Origin: CALZJC01 sp041574955
GTDB lineage: Bacteria > Acidobacteriota > Thermoanaerobaculia > Multivoradales > JAHEKO01
Reading direction: 5' to 3'
DNA length: 7,596 bases
NCBI GenBank assembly: GCA_041574955.1
Contig: JBFGNS010000182.1
Span: 1-7,596, forward strand
Below are positions 6,501 to 7,596 of this stretch, piece by piece. The notes under the pieces were generated by a model. That model searched no databases and was not told the DNA's origin. It saw nothing but the letters and a program-made list of their open reading frames with translations. How positions within the stretch are numbered: position 1 is the stretch's first letter; every line of letters starts with the position of its first letter. Position numbers and translations under genes: made by a program.

Positions 6501-6762
6501 CTCGCCGGGCGACACGACGCCGGACGGGGTTCACGGCCTCGGCGGCAACGTCCAGGAGTGGTGCCTGGATCTTTTCGACTACTACGACGGCCACCCGCTG
6601 GCCGGCAAACAGGCAGACGGCCGCCGCGTCATCCGGGGCGGCTCTTTCTACGACATCTCGAGCGAGCTGCGCGGCGCCTACCGGGGCGCCCACGATCCTG
6701 ACCAAGCGCTGTCGATCCTCGGCTTCCGTGTGGCGTGGCCCGCCGAGGGGGCGGCGCGGTGA
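3565..6762 (+). CDS. TIR - nSTAND1 NTPase - membrane segment - FGE-sulfatase domain protein
   Basis: This 1065-residue multidomain protein resembles STAND-type signalling or immune switches. Residues 5-135 are a TIR domain: FISHSSSD at 9-16 and SHWCFAE ending at the predicted NAD-hydrolysing Glu82 (WCxxE). Residues about 153-600 are an nSTAND1-type P-loop NTPase: YPGLRAF, FFGRDEE, Walker A GSSGSGKS at 198-205 (Lys204), Walker B VLAIDQFEEL with Asp363, MRSDF with Arg405, LPLLAFTLRALW from 469 and VAHEALFRSW from 579. A charged, probably coiled-coil helix (658-684) leads into a hydrophobic stretch at about 685-700. Residues 701-830 are unrecognised. Residues 831-1060 are an FGE-sulfatase/SUMF1-EgtB-PvdO domain (LPGGRFLMGS from 832, GGNVQEW 993-999, IRGGSF, GFRVAW), but the two catalytic cysteine positions of true FGE are Asp1030 and Leu1035. 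The start is GTG 3565 or the in-frame GTG 3577; neither has a Shine-Dalgarno. In family terms, ligand sensing by the C-terminal domain would drive NTP-dependent assembly and TIR NADase activity; that mechanism is inference. Confidence 0.9.
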   Translation: MSHAVSTLFISHSSSDNEAAKRLRSRLEEHGHRSLFLDLDPDQGIQAGTSWERTLYTKLRACRAVVALCSDSYLASHWCFAEIALARMEGKELFVLQIDPWSETTRLPSILTEEQFIDLRSDPEDGYKRLLNGFRVKGITPAEARAWGPTEPPYPGLRAFQQEDAPVFFGRDEEIRSGIELLNRTRRQGYPRLTMVLGSSGSGKSSLVRAGIVPRLAADAPRWLVIGPFRPGRRPQRRLAVALQAAFERSIPWREIEARLDGEAAAAAGELAAAERPVITHSDARRKLRDALELLAADLTDADGELAESVQRLQELLAAPGTEPAARPQRPAPAEPGLALVELVRQLQLDNDRAGASVVLAIDQFEELLGHEASGHGHPANRFLAMLRDAMAAEGCPFLALGTMRSDFLGELQRSEPLQGVGFLSLSLGPMSTDGMRQVIEEPARLGQIALQQGLTRRLLEETGTSDALPLLAFTLRALWDRFHTAGRLALRDYEACGGLKGAIAQVADETLAAALRLGSESDLRRAFLKLARPAVQGTGWTRRSASWDEFDGAERAMLQQFVDQRLLVSGKDENTVEVAHEALFRSWAKLREWLNVNAESLHLLREIETSAAKWAEAATAEDKEPYLWRGGRLARALELRLGGMLSLQDAARDFIDASEAAERTRREAEEERRRLELRRARRNAAVVTGLLLVAVVAGFKAWSEKKKAVAWIESDLQGRQVDTLLPVVEALIDDLGRSPGEVVGKLPRALFAADKHRDFVRLVLTLDGRLDEGWNRKSWAREVRCELVARLRSQRYDFKQENSAMRPPPQSAARGCEGAWPRGAAANSTTLPGGRFLMGSTAEDVWGQDNETPRHEVTLPSFRIQRHEVTNRQYLLFDPEHSPRDSPDPAANPDHPVVDVTWWDAMAYAIWSGGSLPTEAQWEFAARGTDGRRFPWGDREPDAATLVNQFDYELHAAGASGLPSSCSDSGPGPLPATCSPGDTTPDGVHGLGGNVQEWCLDLFDYYDGHPLAGKQADGRRVIRGGSFYDISSELRGAYRGAHDPDQALSILGFRVAWPAEGAAR
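5930..5958 (+). promoter_or_regulatory. Candidate internal sigma70-like promoter
   Basis: TTGCGA (5930-5935, 4 of 6 matches to the -35 consensus) and TATGAT (5953-5958, 5 of 6 matches to the -10 consensus) are separated by exactly 17 nt. The -10 box lies at the start of a 26-nt patch (5951-5976) of about 35 % GC inside a gene of about 70 % GC. Transcription would start near 5965, directly before the internal Shine-Dalgarno. The patch also encodes residues YDFKQENS, so amino-acid choice may explain part of the low GC. Confidence 0.33.
5966..5982 (+). promoter_or_regulatory. Candidate internal ribosome binding site and in-frame ATG (Met806) before the FGE domain
   Basis: AGGAAAA at 5966-5972 precedes an ATG at 5980-5982 that is in frame with the large gene. 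Initiation here would give a 260-residue protein holding only the FGE-sulfatase domain, without TIR, NTPase or membrane segment. It may be an alternative product or the remnant of the original start of an FGE gene that became fused to a TIR-STAND gene. Confidence 0.35.
6745..6761 (+). promoter_or_regulatory. Shine-Dalgarno that sets the start of the small exported protein
   Basis: GAGGGGG (6745-6751) lies 7 nt before GTG 6759-6761, and that GTG overlaps the TGA of the large gene (GTGA). This favours GTG 6759 over the in-frame GTG at 6735, which would add 8 residues and a 28-nt overlap. Confidence 0.6.
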
Positions 6763-7391
6763 TCCCCCCCCGCCCGGCGACTGCCGCCGCTCGCGGTCTC
6801 CGGCCGGAAGGTCGCGGCACAGCCTGGAGGGTCGGCCTGCTGACCTGTCTCGGCCTGGTGCTGTCGCCGACCACGGCGGCCGGCGAGGCACCCTGCAGCC
6901 AGCCCACGGTCTGCAGGCAGTCCAGCTCGCAGCCGGCGGAGGACTGGTTCCGCCACGGCCTCGAAGCCCTCGCCGAACAGGAGAGCCGCACCGCCACCTG
7001 CTCCCTGGAGAAGGCGTCGACCCTCGACCCGGCCGAAGACGGCCACAACCTGACCAGCTTCGTCAAGCCGATGGTCGGGGGAGTCAAACCCCTGCCCCGG
7101 GACTGCGCGCTGTCCTCGGCTCCGCTCGATCGAAAGAAGTACTTTCCGCGCCTCTACCTGGCAAAGGCGTATCTCGAATGGGCCCTGCGCAGCCAGCCGG
7201 CGGACAAACGCCAGCACTGCGAGAAAGCCCTCGCGGCGCTGTCCGCCTCGCGCGACACCGCGCCGCTGGCCAAGGTTCGGCAACAGTGGGAGAGACGGGA
7301 GAAGATCGACAAGACTCTCAGGGACTCCCGCTGCTGCGACCTTCTGCCGGAGGACGAGCAGTGTGGTGCACTGAACGGGGGCGCCGGATGA
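6759..7391 (+). CDS. Exported cysteine-rich protein with TPR-like helices, function unknown
   Basis: I do not recognise this 210-residue protein as a named family. From GTG 6759 it begins with an Arg-containing n-region, a hydrophobic core at about 25-35 (VGLLTCLGLVL) and a likely signal-peptidase I site near TTAAG (38-42), so the mature part should be periplasmic. It is not a convincing lipoprotein, because the only signal-peptide cysteine precedes the hydrophobic run and has no lipobox. The mature part has eight cysteines, including a C-terminal CC pair, which suggests disulfides. Two stretches, DWFRHGLEALAEQE and YFPRLYLAKAYLEWALRSQP, look like TPR-type helical pairs, so protein binding is likely. 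It is joined by a GTGA overlap to the TIR-STAND-FGE gene and by an ATGA overlap to the outer-membrane protein gene, so all three are probably made together. A run of eight C at 6764-6771 covers codons 3-5. Confidence 0.75.
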   Translation: MIPPRPATAAARGLRPEGRGTAWRVGLLTCLGLVLSPTTAAGEAPCSQPTVCRQSSSQPAEDWFRHGLEALAEQESRTATCSLEKASTLDPAEDGHNLTSFVKPMVGGVKPLPRDCALSSAPLDRKKYFPRLYLAKAYLEWALRSQPADKRQHCEKALAALSASRDTAPLAKVRQQWERREKIDKTLRDSRCCDLLPEDEQCGALNGGAG

Positions 7392-7596
7392 GCGACCTTT
7401 CAGCCAAGACCGTCCTCGCGGTCGCCTGTGTCCAGCTCCTGCTGCTCGCGCCGCGGCCCGCCACCGCCCAGACCAACGTAGAGACCAACGCGCCCGGCAT
7501 TCAGCTCAACTTCTCGACGCCGGGAGCGCGCAGCCTGGCGCTCGGCGGCACGTTTCTCGGCCGGGCGGACGACGCGACCGCGGCCTACGCCAACCC
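7388..7596 (+). CDS. Outer-membrane beta-barrel protein, FadL/PorV-like N-terminus (partial)
   Basis: Only the first 69 codons are in the window. Residues 1-27 are a clear Sec signal peptide: Lys7, a hydrophobic core from V9 to A21, and an ATA cleavage motif at 25-27 before Gln28. The mature N-terminus reads GIQLNFSTPGARSLALGG followed by TFLGRADDATAAYANP. The pattern 'ARsla-GGtf-g-ADDATAAY-NP' is typical of FadL/OmpP1-like and PorV/UPF0164-like outer-membrane barrels. Its role could be uptake of a hydrophobic compound or a structural or secretion-associated function; the visible part cannot separate these. ATG 7388 overlaps the upstream stop (ATGA) and has GGGGG at 7377-7381, 6 nt upstream. 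It is the best evidence in the window that the host has an outer membrane. Confidence 0.8.
   Translation, partial: MSDLSAKTVLAVACVQLLLLAPRPATAQTNVETNAPGIQLNFSTPGARSLALGGTFLGRADDATAAYAN

Noticed and set aside
6055..6745. FGE-sulfatase domain as the missing EgtB sulfoxide synthase for the egtD operon
   Set aside because: EgtB needs an N-terminal DinB-like domain supplying iron ligands. Here the domain is fused to TIR-nSTAND and there is no DinB-like region in the chain or the window.
6631..6745. C-terminal part of the FGE domain as a diversity-generating-retroelement variable region
   Set aside because: C-type-lectin/FGE domains are frequent targets of these retroelements, but the window holds no reverse transcriptase and I saw no template repeat. 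It remains possible only if such genes lie elsewhere in the genome.
4900..6891. 663-codon minus-strand reading frame opposite the TIR-STAND-FGE gene
   Set aside because: Composition is low-complexity (Arg, Gly, Ala, Gln, Val) with no recognisable domain, and the opposite strand encodes well-conserved nSTAND and FGE motifs over the same bases.
1..7596. CRISPR arrays, tRNA or rRNA genes, insertion sequences, attachment sites
   Set aside because: I saw no regularly spaced repeats, cloverleaf sequences, transposase motifs or terminal inverted repeats. Coding sequence fills almost the entire window.

Overview
The window is very GC-rich (roughly 70 % by eye) and all credible genes lie on the + strand, packed end to end with stop/start overlaps. 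The last gene encodes an outer-membrane beta-barrel precursor, so the host is a Gram-negative (diderm) bacterium. The mix of a TIR-STAND protein carrying an FGE-sulfatase domain and an 'ADDATAAYANP' barrel protein would suit an Acidobacteriota-like (or myxobacterium-like) genome, but this is only an impression and no marker gene is present.

Region 1 (1-3525) is a tight operon of four genes: the last codons of what looks like an ABC-transporter ATPase; a fused substrate-binding/permease subunit of the OpuC/YehYZ/EgtU (quaternary-amine/ergothioneine) importer family; EgtD, the S-adenosylmethionine-dependent histidine N-alpha-trimethyltransferase that makes hercynine; and an RssA/YlbK-type patatin-like hydrolase. 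Junctions are a GTGA overlap at 70, a 1-nt gap at 1669 and an ATGA overlap at 2713. A betaine-type importer beside the enzyme that makes the histidine betaine hercynine, the precursor of ergothioneine, suggests that this transporter carries ergothioneine or hercynine.

Region 2 (3526-3564) is a 39-nt gap containing one arm of an imperfect hairpin that straddles the patatin stop codon. No convincing promoter was found there.

Region 3 (3565-7596) is a second set of tightly coupled genes. It starts with a 1065-residue protein built as TIR, nSTAND1-type NTPase, charged helix plus one probable membrane segment, an unrecognised linker, and an FGE-sulfatase (C-type-lectin-fold) domain without the catalytic cysteines. 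It is followed, with a GTGA and then an ATGA overlap, by a small exported cysteine-rich TPR-like protein and by an outer-membrane barrel protein cut off by the window end. The layout fits a membrane-anchored STAND switch with a cytoplasmic TIR effector and a possibly periplasmic sensor, made together with two envelope proteins. A 26-nt AT-rich patch inside the big gene carries a sigma70-like promoter, a Shine-Dalgarno sequence and an in-frame ATG just before the FGE domain, so a free FGE-domain protein might also be made.
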